Assembly: GCA_001794935.1 (NCBI GenBank)
Contig: MGLY01000082.1
Location: 5,967 to 14,760 of the forward strand
Reading direction: 5' to 3'
DNA length: 8,794 nucleotides
DNA from: Chlamydiae bacterium RIFCSPHIGHO2_12_FULL_49_9
Lineage (GTDB): Bacteria; Chlamydiota; Chlamydiia; Chlamydiales; SM23-39
The position numbers and the translations under genes are program-made. This document shows, piece by piece, positions 1-7,110 of this stretch (within the stretch, counting starts at the first letter, position 1; each line of letters begins with the position of its first letter). The notes under the pieces were generated by a model that was given only the letters and a program-made list of their open reading frames with translations, was not told the origin of the DNA and did not search any database.

Positions 1-2
1 TC

Positions 3-656
3 AAGTACTCCACAGTACAAAACTGGTACGCAGGCGACCCAAAAACAGGCCTCGGGGGCATTTACAACTTTGTCACAAAGCGGGGCCTTTGCGAAAGGAG
101 CTCTAAAATCTCTTGGACACAAGTCGAAGTGGGCGCCGCAATCACCTGGAAATATCCGAGCTGCATCCTCAAAGGGGATGATTCGGTCGGAGAGTTTTAT
201 TCAGTCGCCCTCACCAATGGGAAAATGCAGGCGGACACCGGCACTAAAATGATCCACATCGGCAAAAACAGCAAATCGACGATTATTTCAAAGGGCATCT
301 CGGCCGATGAGTCCCGCAATAGCTACCGCGGCCTTGTCAAAATCGCAAAATCGGCGAGTGGCGCGCGCAACTACACGCAGTGCGACTCGATGTTAGTTGG
401 CAACAAATGTTCCGCGAACACCTTTCCCTACATCGAAACAGCAAACAGCACCGCATCGGTCGAGCATGAAGCGTCGACCTCAAAAATGAATGAAGAGCAG
501 CTTTTTTATTTACAGAGCCGAGGGATCGCCAAAGAAGATGCGATCAACCTCATTGTCAACGGCTTTTGCAAAGAGGTCATTCGGGAATTGCCTCTTGAAT
601 TTGCGGCCGAGGCGCAAAAGCTGCTCGCATTAAAACTAGAAAATTCAGTGGGATAA
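3..656 (+). CDS. sufB: Fe-S cluster assembly scaffold protein SufB, C-terminal part (5' end outside window)
   Basis: This is the C-terminal 217 residues of SufB, which is usually about 470-495 residues; the reading frame is open from base 3, so the gene starts before the window. SufB is the scaffold subunit of the cytoplasmic SufBCD complex on which nascent Fe-S clusters are built. The family signature is visible in order: a YSTVQNWY-like segment at the fragment start, KISWTQVE, AITWKYPSCILKGD, MIHIGK and YRGLV. The cluster/sulfur-accepting cysteine lies in QCDSML (fragment residue 127, equivalent to E. coli Cys405). The glutamate of the EHEAST motif (fragment residue 156, equivalent to E. 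coli Glu434) is also present. The C-terminus LPLEFAAEAQKLL...ENSVG closely follows the family. The stop codon is 2 nt before sufC, so the genes are co-transcribed. Assignment is by motif recognition and is very secure; only the missing 5' half is unknown. Confidence 0.97.
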   Translation, partial: KYSTVQNWYAGDPKTGLGGIYNFVTKRGLCERSSKISWTQVEVGAAITWKYPSCILKGDDSVGEFYSVALTNGKMQADTGTKMIHIGKNSKSTIISKGISADESRNSYRGLVKIAKSASGARNYTQCDSMLVGNKCSANTFPYIETANSTASVEHEASTSKMNEEQLFYLQSRGIAKEDAINLIVNGFCKEVIRELPLEFAAEAQKLLALKLENSVG

Positions 657-658
657 TC

Positions 659-1387
659 ATGTTAATCGAAATCAAAAACCTTTTTGTGAAAGTGGAGGGG
701 AAGACGATCCTAAAGGGGCTCAATCTATCCATCCAAAAAGGAGAGATCCATGCAATCATGGGCCCCAACGGCGCCGGCAAATCGACTCTCGCCAAAATCC
801 TCGCCGGCCATCCCTCATACGTTGTGGAAGGGGAGATCTGGTTCAAAGGACAAAACCTCCTCGAAATGGAACCGGAAGAAAGAGCTTGCATGGGACTATT
901 TATGAGCTTCCAGTATCCACTCGAAATCAGCGGCGTTTCCAACAGCCAATTTTTACAGGCCGCTTTGAACTCCCAGAGAAAATCGCGCGGCGAAGAAGCC
1001 CTTTCCAACGAAGAATTTGAAGCGCTTTTAGATGAGAAAATGAAAGCAATGGAGATCCGAGCTGAGTTTAAGACAAGGAGCATCAACGAGGGGTTTTCCG
1101 GAGGAGAGAAAAAGAGAAACGAGATCTTGCAGATGGCCCTCTTTGACCCTGCGCTCTCCGTTTTAGATGAGACCGACTCGGGACTCGATATCGATGCGAT
1201 GAAGATCGTAGCAAACGGTGTGAACCGGATGAGAAAGCCCGAAAACGCCCTTCTCATCATCACCCACTACCAGCGCCTGCTCGATTACATTAAGCCCGAC
1301 TTTGTCCACGTCCTCGCAGATGGGAAAATTGTCCGAACGGGCGGAGCTGAACTGGCCCTTGAGCTCGAAGCGAAAGGATACGCTTAA
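659..1387 (+). CDS. sufC: Fe-S cluster assembly ATPase SufC
   Basis: SufC is the ABC-type ATPase of the SufBCD scaffold complex. It is soluble, not a transporter, and drives conformational change in SufB-SufD during cluster assembly. The 242-residue protein matches the usual length of about 250. Visible motifs are Walker A GPNGAGKS (35-42), the Q-loop glutamine in SFQYP (residue 85), the ABC signature in FSGGEKKRNE (146-155), Walker B with the catalytic glutamate in SVLDETDSGLD (167-177), and the H-loop histidine in ITHYQRLL (residue 203). The GEKKRNEILQMA and ETDSGLDIDA stretches are SufC-specific rather than general for ABC proteins. The start ATG lies 2 nt after the sufB stop with only a weak purine-rich ribosome site, suggesting coupling to sufB translation. 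The stop overlaps the sufD start by one base (TAATG). All catalytic residues are intact. Confidence 0.98.
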   Translation: MLIEIKNLFVKVEGKTILKGLNLSIQKGEIHAIMGPNGAGKSTLAKILAGHPSYVVEGEIWFKGQNLLEMEPEERACMGLFMSFQYPLEISGVSNSQFLQAALNSQRKSRGEEALSNEEFEALLDEKMKAMEIRAEFKTRSINEGFSGGEKKRNEILQMALFDPALSVLDETDSGLDIDAMKIVANGVNRMRKPENALLIITHYQRLLDYIKPDFVHVLADGKIVRTGGAELALELEAKGYA

Positions 1388-2601
1388 TGCACTCCCTGGA
1401 AGCGCACTTTCAAACCCTTCCTAAAGATCTTTTGCAAGAGATCCGAAAAAAAGCGTGGAGCCGCTTTAGCGAAGTCGGCTTGCCCAAGCCCAAACAAGAG
1501 GCGTTCCAATATCTGCCTCTTCAAAAACTTGAAATTTCGGAACCCTCTTTGAGAAAAGTCATTTCCAAAGAAGAAATCCTCCCCCACATTCTCCCTGAGT
1601 GCAAAAACTCCCATCTCGTCTTTGTCGACGGCTTTTTCGAAGAGGACCTCTCTATATCCTCTCTCATTTGCCAGCCACTCGATCAGGCGATGAAAAGCTA
1701 CGGCCTCTTCTTACAAAACCGGCTAAAATCCTCACTAAAAACAGAAAAAGATCCTCTGGCTCTACTCAACTCCGCATTGCAGGGAAAAGCCCTTTTTCTC
1801 TATGCGCCTCCTCAAACAAGCCCTGAAGAAAAAATCCAGATCCTCCACTATACAACAGATAGTCGATCTACTTTCCCCCGCATCCAGCTCTATTTGGGTA
1901 AAAACGCAAAGGTCAGTCTTGTTCAAACCTCTTTTAGCAAAGTGGACAAGGGCTTCAGCGCCCCCTTGATCGATGCGGCCCTCGATGAGGGGGCGTCCCT
2001 CTCTTTTTGCGATTTTTCCGAGCTCCCGGCAAATTTTCAGCAGTTTCAAGCGTTTCGCGCCTCTTTAAAAAGAGATAGCAAACTCAAAACCCTCACCTTT
2101 ACGGAAGGATCTCTCATTTGGAGATCTTCTTTAGAGGTTGCATTGGAAGAAAATGGGGAAGCGGAACTTCTCGGCCTTTCTTATCTCAAAGGGAGCCGAC
2201 AAGCCCACATCCACGCGCTCGTTGAGCATATGGCCCCCTCCGCCCGCTCGCGGCAACACTTTAAGGCCGTCTTGGATGACGAGGCGAGATCGAGCTTTGA
2301 AGGGAAAATTTTTGTCCGCCCGGCGGCTCAAAAAACAGTCGCTTATCAGCTGAGCAATCACCTTCTTCTAAGCGATTTGGCCTCTGCAAACGCCAAGCCG
2401 AATCTTGAGATTTTTGCAGACGACGTCAAGGCGTCCCACGGAGCAACCACGTCTCAGCTCGACGAAGAGTCGATTTTTTATCTTCGCTCGCGCGGGCTTT
2501 CCAAAATTCAGGCAAAAAGGTATCTTACCCTTGGATTTTGTAAAGAAATTACTGACCAAATCCCTTTTGACTCACTTAACGCAAGGCTCGCTTATGCGTA
2601 G
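1387..2601 (+). CDS. sufD: Fe-S cluster assembly protein SufD
   Basis: SufD is the SufB paralogue that pairs with SufB in the SufBC2D scaffold and is needed for iron acquisition during cluster assembly. The 404 residues fit the family range (about 400-450). The N-terminal half is poorly conserved, as is usual. The C-terminal beta-helix part carries the diagnostic run ADDVKASHGATTSQLDEES (344-362), including the histidine equivalent to E. coli His360 (here residue 351), then FYLRSRGL and LGFCKEI. The QLDEESIFYLRSRG segment resembles the NEEQLFYLQSRG segment of the upstream SufB, reflecting the known SufB/SufD homology. An AAAGGA ribosome site sits 8 nt before the ATG, and the start shares one base with the sufC stop. 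The end overlaps sufS by 8 nt. Assignment is secure. Confidence 0.96.
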   Translation: MHSLEAHFQTLPKDLLQEIRKKAWSRFSEVGLPKPKQEAFQYLPLQKLEISEPSLRKVISKEEILPHILPECKNSHLVFVDGFFEEDLSISSLICQPLDQAMKSYGLFLQNRLKSSLKTEKDPLALLNSALQGKALFLYAPPQTSPEEKIQILHYTTDSRSTFPRIQLYLGKNAKVSLVQTSFSKVDKGFSAPLIDAALDEGASLSFCDFSELPANFQQFQAFRASLKRDSKLKTLTFTEGSLIWRSSLEVALEENGEAELLGLSYLKGSRQAHIHALVEHMAPSARSRQHFKAVLDDEARSSFEGKIFVRPAAQKTVAYQLSNHLLLSDLASANAKPNLEIFADDVKASHGATTSQLDEESIFYLRSRGLSKIQAKRYLTLGFCKEITDQIPFDSLNARLAYA

Positions 2602-3778
2602 CAAATTTCCGATTTTTGAAAGCAACCCCGATCTCATTTACCTCGACAGCGCAGCGACGTGCCATAAGCCTAAATCTGTCATTGGGGCTCTTTCCCACTT
2701 CTATTCTCACGAATATGCAACTGTTCATAGAGCCGTCTACCGCTCCTCTCTCATTGCGACAGAAAAATACAACCTGGCGAGATCTACTGCGCAAAAATTC
2801 ATCAACGCCGCCCATTTTGAAGAGATTGTTTTCACAAGAGGAACGACAGATGCAATCAATCTCGTCGCCCAATCCTACGGCCGCACCTTTCTGAAAGAGG
2901 GCGATGAGATTTTGATTTCTGAAATGGAGCATCACTCCAATATCATCCCCTGGCAGATCCTCTCAAAGCAGACGGGCGCCGTTCTCCGCCGAATCCCGAT
3001 GAGCCCCGAGGGGATTTTGAAATGGGAGGGGACAATCACCCCCAAGACAAAAATCGTAGCCATTTCCCATGTCTCGAATGTGACGGGAACCATCAATCCA
3101 ATTGCTCTCATCGCCAAAGAGGCTCACCGCCAAGGCGCTGTGATACTGGTAGACGGCGCTCAGGCGGCGGGCCACATGGCCGTAGATGTCCAGGAGCTCG
3201 GCTGCGACTTTTATGCCTTTTCGGGCCACAAATGCTACGGGCCTACCGGCATCGGCGTATTGTATGGAAAAAAAGAGCTCTTGGAGAAAATGCCTCCGAT
3301 CCAGGGCGGCGGCGATATGGCCGATCTGGTCGGGATCGACTCGAGTACTTATAAAGCGCCCCCTCTTCGCTTTGAAGCGGGAACGCCGCTGATCGGCCCT
3401 GCGATTGCGCTCAAGAGCGCGCTCGACTTTATTGAAAAGACGGGCAAAGAAAATATCTGCGCCTTTGAGGAGAAGCTTTGCCGCCTGGCCACTCAGGAAA
3501 TGAGCCAGATCCCGGGGTTAAGAATTTTAGGCACGTCGCCGAATAAGGGGCCTCTAATCGCGTTTGTGATCGATGGGATTCATCCCTTGGATGTCGCTTC
3601 ATTTTTAGATATGAAACACATCGCCATCCGCTCGAGCCACCTCTGCGCCCAGCCGGTACTCCGTTGTTTTGGCCTCGAGGCGGCGGACAGAGTTTCGTTC
3701 GGGATTTACAATACCGAAGAAGAAGTGCATCAGTTCACCAAAGCTCTTCGCGAGTGCGTCGAACTCCACAAAAAATAA
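2594..3778 (+). CDS. sufS: Cysteine desulfurase SufS (group II, PLP-dependent)
   Basis: SufS is a pyridoxal-phosphate enzyme that removes sulfur from L-cysteine, giving alanine and an enzyme persulfide that feeds the SufBCD scaffold. From the chosen start it has 394 residues, near the usual 405. Visible landmarks are YLDSAAT (16-22), the cofactor-stacking histidine in EMEHHSN (residue 113), the aspartate and glutamine of LVDGAQAAGH (187 and 190), the PLP-binding lysine in FSGHKCYGP (213), GGGDM (238-242), FEAGTP (260-265), and the catalytic cysteine in RSSHLCAQP (351). The SSHLCAQP context is the group II (SufS/CsdA) type. The ATG at 2594 overlaps the end of sufD by 8 nt and has AAGG 7 nt upstream; the frame is open further upstream inside sufD, but that part does not resemble the family. 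It is the last gene before a palindromic intergenic element. No SufE or SufU partner is adjacent. Confidence 0.97.
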   Translation: MRSKFPIFESNPDLIYLDSAATCHKPKSVIGALSHFYSHEYATVHRAVYRSSLIATEKYNLARSTAQKFINAAHFEEIVFTRGTTDAINLVAQSYGRTFLKEGDEILISEMEHHSNIIPWQILSKQTGAVLRRIPMSPEGILKWEGTITPKTKIVAISHVSNVTGTINPIALIAKEAHRQGAVILVDGAQAAGHMAVDVQELGCDFYAFSGHKCYGPTGIGVLYGKKELLEKMPPIQGGGDMADLVGIDSSTYKAPPLRFEAGTPLIGPAIALKSALDFIEKTGKENICAFEEKLCRLATQEMSQIPGLRILGTSPNKGPLIAFVIDGIHPLDVASFLDMKHIAIRSSHLCAQPVLRCFGLEAADRVSFGIYNTEEEVHQFTKALRECVELHKK

Positions 3779-3781
3779 AAG

Positions 3782-3910
3782 TAACAGGATCGACGCTACC
3801 CGCGTCGGCAGGATCCCGCGAGACGCGGGGCAGGATAGGAAGGGAGAAAACTTTTTTATCCTGCCGGCGCTTCGCCAATCCTGCCCGCTCGCATCGAGCG
3901 GATCCTGTTA
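3782..3910. repeat. Nested palindromic element with mirrored CAGGAT boxes and mini-hairpins
   Basis: The 145-bp gap between the convergent sufS and rmlB genes is filled by a symmetric structure. The ends TAACAGGATC (3782-3791) and GATCCTGTTA (3901-3910) are a perfect 10-bp inverted repeat. Inside are CAGGAT boxes at 3785, 3809 and 3831, mirrored by ATCCTG boxes at 3858, 3878 and 3902, all about one centre near 3846. Each interval between same-facing boxes holds a small hairpin: CGACGC/GCGTCG (3791-3796 with 3802-3807), CCCGCG/CGCGGG (3815-3820 with 3824-3829), GGCG/CGCC (3866-3869 with 3873-3876) and CGCTCG/CGAGCG (3886-3891 with 3895-3900). The centre is a purine stretch followed by six T residues. 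It could terminate both operons, or be a dispersed structured repeat. The sequence pattern is directly visible; the function is inferred. Confidence 0.8.
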
Positions 3911-3923
3911 TATTATTTCTCTT

Positions 3924-4928
3924 CTATCCCAAAACAACTGCTTTCACGTACCAGCGGATGGTTCTTTCAAGCCCCTCTTTCAAGGGCGTGCGAGGGCGCC
4001 ACCCGAGCTCCTCTTTGATCTTCGAAGAGTCAATCGCGTAGCGAAAATCGTGTCCCGGCCTGTCTTGCACAAACTGGATGAGCGAGCGGTATTGATTCGG
4101 ATCCACTTTTCTCTCCGCCGCAATCAGCTCGATCAAGTGGTGGAGTATCTCCAGATTGGACATCTCCGCATCTCCCCCGACATCGTAGACTTGTCCCCTT
4201 CTCCCAAATTGAAGGATGGCCCACACCGCTTCCGCGTGGTCGTAGACATACAGCCAATCGCGCACATTCGCGCCCCTTCCATAAACGGGAAGCGCTCTTC
4301 CCTGCAGACAACCCGCAATCATCAGCGGGATGAACTTTTCGGGGTTTTGACAAGGCCCATAATTGTTGCTGCAGTGCGATAGGGTCGTTGAAAGCTTGTA
4401 CGTATGAGCAAATGCCCTCACTAAGTGATCGGAAGCCGCTTTAGACGCCGAGTAGGGCGAATTGGGCCGGTAAGGCGAGTGTTCGTTAAAAGAGCCGCTC
4501 TCACCCAAAGACCCATATACTTCGTCCGTTGAAATATGATGAAAATGGACATGGGGATTTTTCCGGATCGCCTCAAGAAGAGAAAGAGTTCCTTTTATAT
4601 TCGTCTCAATAAACGGAAGCGCCGATGCGATACTCCGATCGACGTGCGTCTCTGCCGCAAAATGGATAACCGCATCGATCTCCTCATCGACGAGAAGCCT
4701 TTCCACAAGAGGTTGGTTGAGAATGTCTCCCTGAATGAACTTGTGTCTCGGATGATCCTCAAATCCCTTTAAATAAGACAAACTGGCAGCGTAGGTGAGA
4801 AGATCGTAATTGACGATGCGGCCCGTAAATTCAGGGAGGCGGAGGAGATAGCGGATGAACGCGGAGCCGATAAAGCCCGCTCCGCCCGTCACGAGGAGAT
4901 TAGATAAAGGTCGCTTTTGCATGCTCAT
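3924..4928 (-). CDS. rmlB: dTDP-glucose 4,6-dehydratase RmlB
   Basis: RmlB (RfbB) converts dTDP-D-glucose to dTDP-4-keto-6-deoxyglucose, the second step of dTDP-L-rhamnose synthesis in the cytoplasm. The 334-residue protein is an extended short-chain dehydrogenase. It shows the NAD-binding TGGAGFIGS (14-22), the family-specific FAAETHVDRSI (90-100), the catalytic STDEVYGSLGE (133-143, with Asp135 and Glu136 as the dehydration acid/base pair), the YSASK Tyr-x3-Lys pair (159 and 163), SNNYGPCQNPEKFIPL (187-202) and RDWLYVYDHAEA (223-234). It is slightly shorter than the usual 350-360, with no motif missing. The ATG at 4928 is preferred over the in-frame ATG at 4922 because a GAGG site lies 6 nt before it. 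It overlaps the 3' end of rmlD by 29 nt and is the last gene of the minus-strand operon. Confidence 0.95.
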   Translation of the reverse strand: MSMQKRPLSNLLVTGGAGFIGSAFIRYLLRLPEFTGRIVNYDLLTYAASLSYLKGFEDHPRHKFIQGDILNQPLVERLLVDEEIDAVIHFAAETHVDRSIASALPFIETNIKGTLSLLEAIRKNPHVHFHHISTDEVYGSLGESGSFNEHSPYRPNSPYSASKAASDHLVRAFAHTYKLSTTLSHCSNNYGPCQNPEKFIPLMIAGCLQGRALPVYGRGANVRDWLYVYDHAEAVWAILQFGRRGQVYDVGGDAEMSNLEILHHLIELIAAERKVDPNQYRSLIQFVQDRPGHDFRYAIDSSKIKEELGWRPRTPLKEGLERTIRWYVKAVVLG

Positions 4929-5745
4929 CCAAAGCCTCTTGCCAGTGCCTGGGAGTTACCCCCAGCTTTTTCTCAATTTTAGAGGTGTCAAAGGCGCTAT
5001 ATGCCGGCCTTTTGCAAGAAGAGGGGAAAGTAGATCCGGGAACCGGGAGGATCGATTCAGCCTTGAGAGGAAATCCCATCTTCCTGGCTTCGTTAAAAAG
5101 GGCTAATCCAAACTCATACTTGCTTGTGACTCCGCTATTGGCAAATTGATACAGGCCCGATAAATCGAGCATCTTTAAAATCACTTGGACAAGATCGGGG
5201 ACAAAGGTGGGCCTGCCCCATTGATCCGCTGTGAGCCTGACCTCTTTTTGCGCTTTGAAAAGATCCATAATCCGGGCGATAAAATTTTTTCCCCCTTTGC
5301 CAAAAAGCCAGGAGACGCGGAGGATGCAGGCATTTGGAAAAGCGGAGAGAAGGAGTTTTTCTCCCTCGAGTTTTGTTTTGCCGTAGTGATTGCAGGGCCC
5401 CGTGGGATCTTCTTCTTTTAAGGGCTTGTTTCCAGCGCCGGGGAATACATAATCGGTGGAGATGTGGATGAGCCTGGACCCGATCTCACTTGCGATCCGG
5501 CCGAGATTTTCGGGCCCCTTTGCATTCGCAAGATAGGCCTCTTCTTTATGAGTCTCCGCCAAATCGACTAAAGAGAAAGCGGCGCAGTTGACAATATGGG
5601 TGATGTCGGGATGAAGCTTTACAAACCTTCGAAGAGACTCAATGTCTGCAATATCGGCCTCTTTCCGATTCGTTCCAATGCCCCCTGCTTTTGCAAGAAG
5701 AGCCGAACCTAAAAGGCCGCTTGCTCCCGTCACCCAAAGTTTCAT
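4900..5745 (-). CDS. rmlD: dTDP-4-dehydrorhamnose reductase RmlD
   Basis: RmlD (RfbD) makes dTDP-L-rhamnose by NAD(P)H-dependent reduction of the 4-keto sugar, the last step of the pathway. The 281 residues match the family length (about 280-300). Motifs are the nucleotide-binding VTGASGLLG (5-13), the D-region VNCAAFSLVDLAE (52-64), the active-site strand ISTDYVFPG (95-103), the catalytic YGKTK (Tyr121, Lys125), ILRVSWLFG (141-149) and DQWGRPT (174-180). The substrate-binding RPAYSAFDTSK (246-256) lies near the C-terminus. An AGAGGTG ribosome site precedes the ATG by about 5 nt. The start overlaps the rmlC stop in an ATGA arrangement, typical of translational coupling, and the end overlaps rmlB. 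RmlD is less conserved than RmlB or RmlC, but the adjacency of all three supports the call. Confidence 0.93.
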   Translation of the reverse strand: MKLWVTGASGLLGSALLAKAGGIGTNRKEADIADIESLRRFVKLHPDITHIVNCAAFSLVDLAETHKEEAYLANAKGPENLGRIASEIGSRLIHISTDYVFPGAGNKPLKEEDPTGPCNHYGKTKLEGEKLLLSAFPNACILRVSWLFGKGGKNFIARIMDLFKAQKEVRLTADQWGRPTFVPDLVQVILKMLDLSGLYQFANSGVTSKYEFGLALFNEARKMGFPLKAESILPVPGSTFPSSCKRPAYSAFDTSKIEKKLGVTPRHWQEALDEHAKATFI

Positions 5746-6263
5746 CGAAACACCTCTTTAAAAAGCGGGGCTTTTTGGTCCCGCTCGGAGACGACCGGAC
5801 TGGAAATAGGCCACGCAATTGCAAGGTCGGGATCATTCCACCGGATCGAGCATTCTGCCTTCGGATCGTAGATGCGGCTTACCTTGTAGTGGACCCACGC
5901 AGAGTCGCTCAAAACGCAAAAACCGTGGGCAAAGCCAACGGGGATGTAGAGCTGATGTCTTGTCTTTTCGCTCAGTTCAACCGCCATATACTGCCCAAAA
6001 GTGGGAGAATCTGGCCTGATGTCCACTGCCACATCCCAAATCTCTCCCTGAAGACAGCTCACGAGTTTCGCTTGGCCCGGATCGGATTGGTAATGGAGGG
6101 CGCGAATTGTGTTTTTACAAGAAAAAGACATGTTGTCTTGCACAAACTCGGTCCAAGGGTAGAGCGGCTTGCGGTAGCTTTCAAAGAAAAAGCCCCTTGC
6201 GTCCTGAAAGATGCGGGGCTTGATAAGCTTGAGCCCATTTATCGGCAGATCGGAAACTTCCAT
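5742..6263 (-). CDS. rmlC: dTDP-4-dehydrorhamnose 3,5-epimerase RmlC
   Basis: RmlC (RfbC) epimerises carbons 3 and 5 of dTDP-4-keto-6-deoxyglucose, the third step of dTDP-L-rhamnose synthesis. The 173-residue cupin protein is of normal length (about 180). It carries DARGFFFESY (21-30), VQDNMSFSCKNTIRALHYQ (41-59) with the catalytic base His57, the lysine in GQAKLVSCLQG (66), DVAVDIRPDSPTFG (77-90), YIPVGFAHGFCVLSD (106-120) and the tyrosine in RIYDPKAE (132) in the place of the catalytic acid. The N-terminal spacing from Met1 to ARGFF agrees with E. coli RmlC as I remember it, and an in-frame TAA lies shortly upstream, so this start is well fixed. It begins 19 nt after the pgeF stop and ends in a 4-nt ATGA overlap with rmlD. 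Confidence 0.95.
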   Translation of the reverse strand: MEVSDLPINGLKLIKPRIFQDARGFFFESYRKPLYPWTEFVQDNMSFSCKNTIRALHYQSDPGQAKLVSCLQGEIWDVAVDIRPDSPTFGQYMAVELSEKTRHQLYIPVGFAHGFCVLSDSAWVHYKVSRIYDPKAECSIRWNDPDLAIAWPISSPVVSERDQKAPLFKEVFR

Positions 6264-6269
6264 CCCCCT
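6264..6269 (-). promoter_or_regulatory. Purine-rich AGGGGG directly abutting the rmlC start
   Basis: Read on the minus strand, AGGGGG touches the rmlC ATG with no spacer, whereas a functional ribosome binding site normally needs about 5-9 nt. An AAAGGA lies at the pgeF stop codon, about 21 nt before the ATG, too far for a standard site. No other in-frame start codon exists between the upstream in-frame TAA and this ATG. rmlC translation may therefore depend on ribosomes finishing pgeF. The geometry is visible; the coupling is inferred. Confidence 0.4.
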
Positions 6270-6282
6270 ATTTTCGGGGATG

Positions 6283-7035
6283 TCATCCTTTTAGGGCAAT
6301 CACTGTTGCATTGCGCCCCGTATGCTTATCGCGCCGGTGAGAAAAGTAATCTTTCTCATTGCAGTAAGAGCAGATCGAGGCCGTCTCAACATTCTTGTCG
6401 GGAATCCCGCAGGCAGAGAGCTGCTTGCGGCTGATTTCCCAAAAATCGAAATAAAACGGTTTGACCATATGGCTCCAAAAATCTTGAGGGAGCTCCTGCT
6501 TATAATTTTTAAACTCGGCATGGTCGGGCCCCAAAGAGGGAGAAATGCAGACGATGAGATTTTGCGGCTGGGTGCCGATCTCTCTTTGCATCGCATCGAC
6601 CATCCGGGCATAGATATTCTGGGCGCTGCCCCTCCATCCGCAGTGGACAACGCCGACAGCCTCATGCACCGGATCGTAAAATAAAGCCGCCTGGCAATCT
6701 GCGTGGGTGACGCCCAATCCGATCTTTTTTTCCGTCGTGAAAAGGGCATCTGCATGAGCCGGCTTGCCCAAATTTTTGGCTGTGACCCGGTGGACATTTG
6801 TTCCATGTGTCGCGTGAGGGAAAACGAGATGATCCACCCCAAGCGCTTTTTTGACCATTTCCCGGTTGGCCTTCACCCGGTCGGGGTGATCGCTTGTTCC
6901 ATCACCCAAATTCAGACTCGAAAAAGACTCCTGGCTCGTTCCACCGTGTCTTGAAAAGACGCCGTGGAGGACATGGGGGAAATTCTCCAAAAGATCAAAT
7001 TCCAGCCATTCCAACTTCTCTTTATCCGATTTCAT
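6283..7035 (-). CDS. pgeF: Laccase-domain protein of the YfiH/PgeF family (peptidoglycan editing factor)
   Basis: This 250-residue protein belongs to the 'multi-copper polyphenol oxidase laccase' (YfiH/PgeF/YlmD) family. Members are reported to act on purine nucleosides, and in E. coli YfiH is reported to prevent mis-incorporation of serine into peptidoglycan precursors. Visible motifs are HGVFSRHGGTS (24-34), SLNLGDGTSD (40-49), HGTNVH (77-82), ADALFT (95-100), and the metal-site residues in THADC (His111, Cys114) and VVHCGWRG (His131). Further motifs are SPSLGP (165-170), ICSYC (221-225) and FSHRRDKHTGR (231-241). The usual QxHG is AxHG here (glutamine replaced by alanine), but the metal ligands are intact. 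The ATG has AAAGG 5-6 nt upstream. It is the first gene of the minus-strand operon leading into rmlC. Family assignment is secure; the exact physiological substrate is not known from sequence. Confidence 0.93.
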   Translation of the reverse strand: MKSDKEKLEWLEFDLLENFPHVLHGVFSRHGGTSQESFSSLNLGDGTSDHPDRVKANREMVKKALGVDHLVFPHATHGTNVHRVTAKNLGKPAHADALFTTEKKIGLGVTHADCQAALFYDPVHEAVGVVHCGWRGSAQNIYARMVDAMQREIGTQPQNLIVCISPSLGPDHAEFKNYKQELPQDFWSHMVKPFYFDFWEISRKQLSACGIPDKNVETASICSYCNEKDYFSHRRDKHTGRNATVIALKG

Positions 7036-7047
7036 AGGAACCTTTGG

Positions 7048-7076
7048 TTGACACCAGTTCTTACAGCTTCTATCAA
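7048..7076 (+). promoter_or_regulatory. Sigma-70-like promoter for the DMT transporter gene
   Basis: TTGACA (7048-7053, a perfect -35 hexamer) is followed after exactly 17 bp by TATCAA (7071-7076, 4 of 6 matches to the -10 consensus). It lies in the divergent intergenic region and points at the plus-strand transporter. Transcription would start near 7083, giving a leader of about 46 nt before the ATG at 7129. Predicted from consensus only. Confidence 0.5.
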
Positions 7077-7110
7077 ATTCCGAATTGAGTTAACAGCAAA
7101 TTTGAAATCG

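Noticed and set aside
577..1263. 228-codon open frame on the minus strand
   Set aside because: It lies opposite sufC, whose protein is unmistakable, and its translation is Ser/Phe-rich without any recognisable motif.
2405..2593. 63-residue N-terminal extension of SufS
   Set aside because: It lies inside sufD in another frame and does not resemble SufS; the ATG at 2594 has a ribosome site and gives a normal length.
3782..3910. CRISPR array, because of the regularly spaced CAGGAT boxes
   Set aside because: The boxes are only about 6-9 bp, change orientation at the centre, and the spacers are themselves hairpins; there is no cas gene.
3669..4382. 237-codon plus-strand open frame running from sufS through the palindrome into rmlB
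   Set aside because: It crosses the structured intergenic element and is antisense to the conserved C-terminal part of RmlB; no family resemblance.
5691..6434. 247-codon plus-strand open frame across the rmlD/rmlC/pgeF junctions
   Set aside because: Antisense to three well-supported genes and without motifs.
7048..7076. Bidirectional promoter: the same two hexamers read on the minus strand as TTGATA-17-TGTCAA towards pgeF
   Set aside because: The predicted start would fall inside the pgeF ribosome site near 7041, leaving a leader of only about 6 nt, and the -10 matches only 3 of 6.
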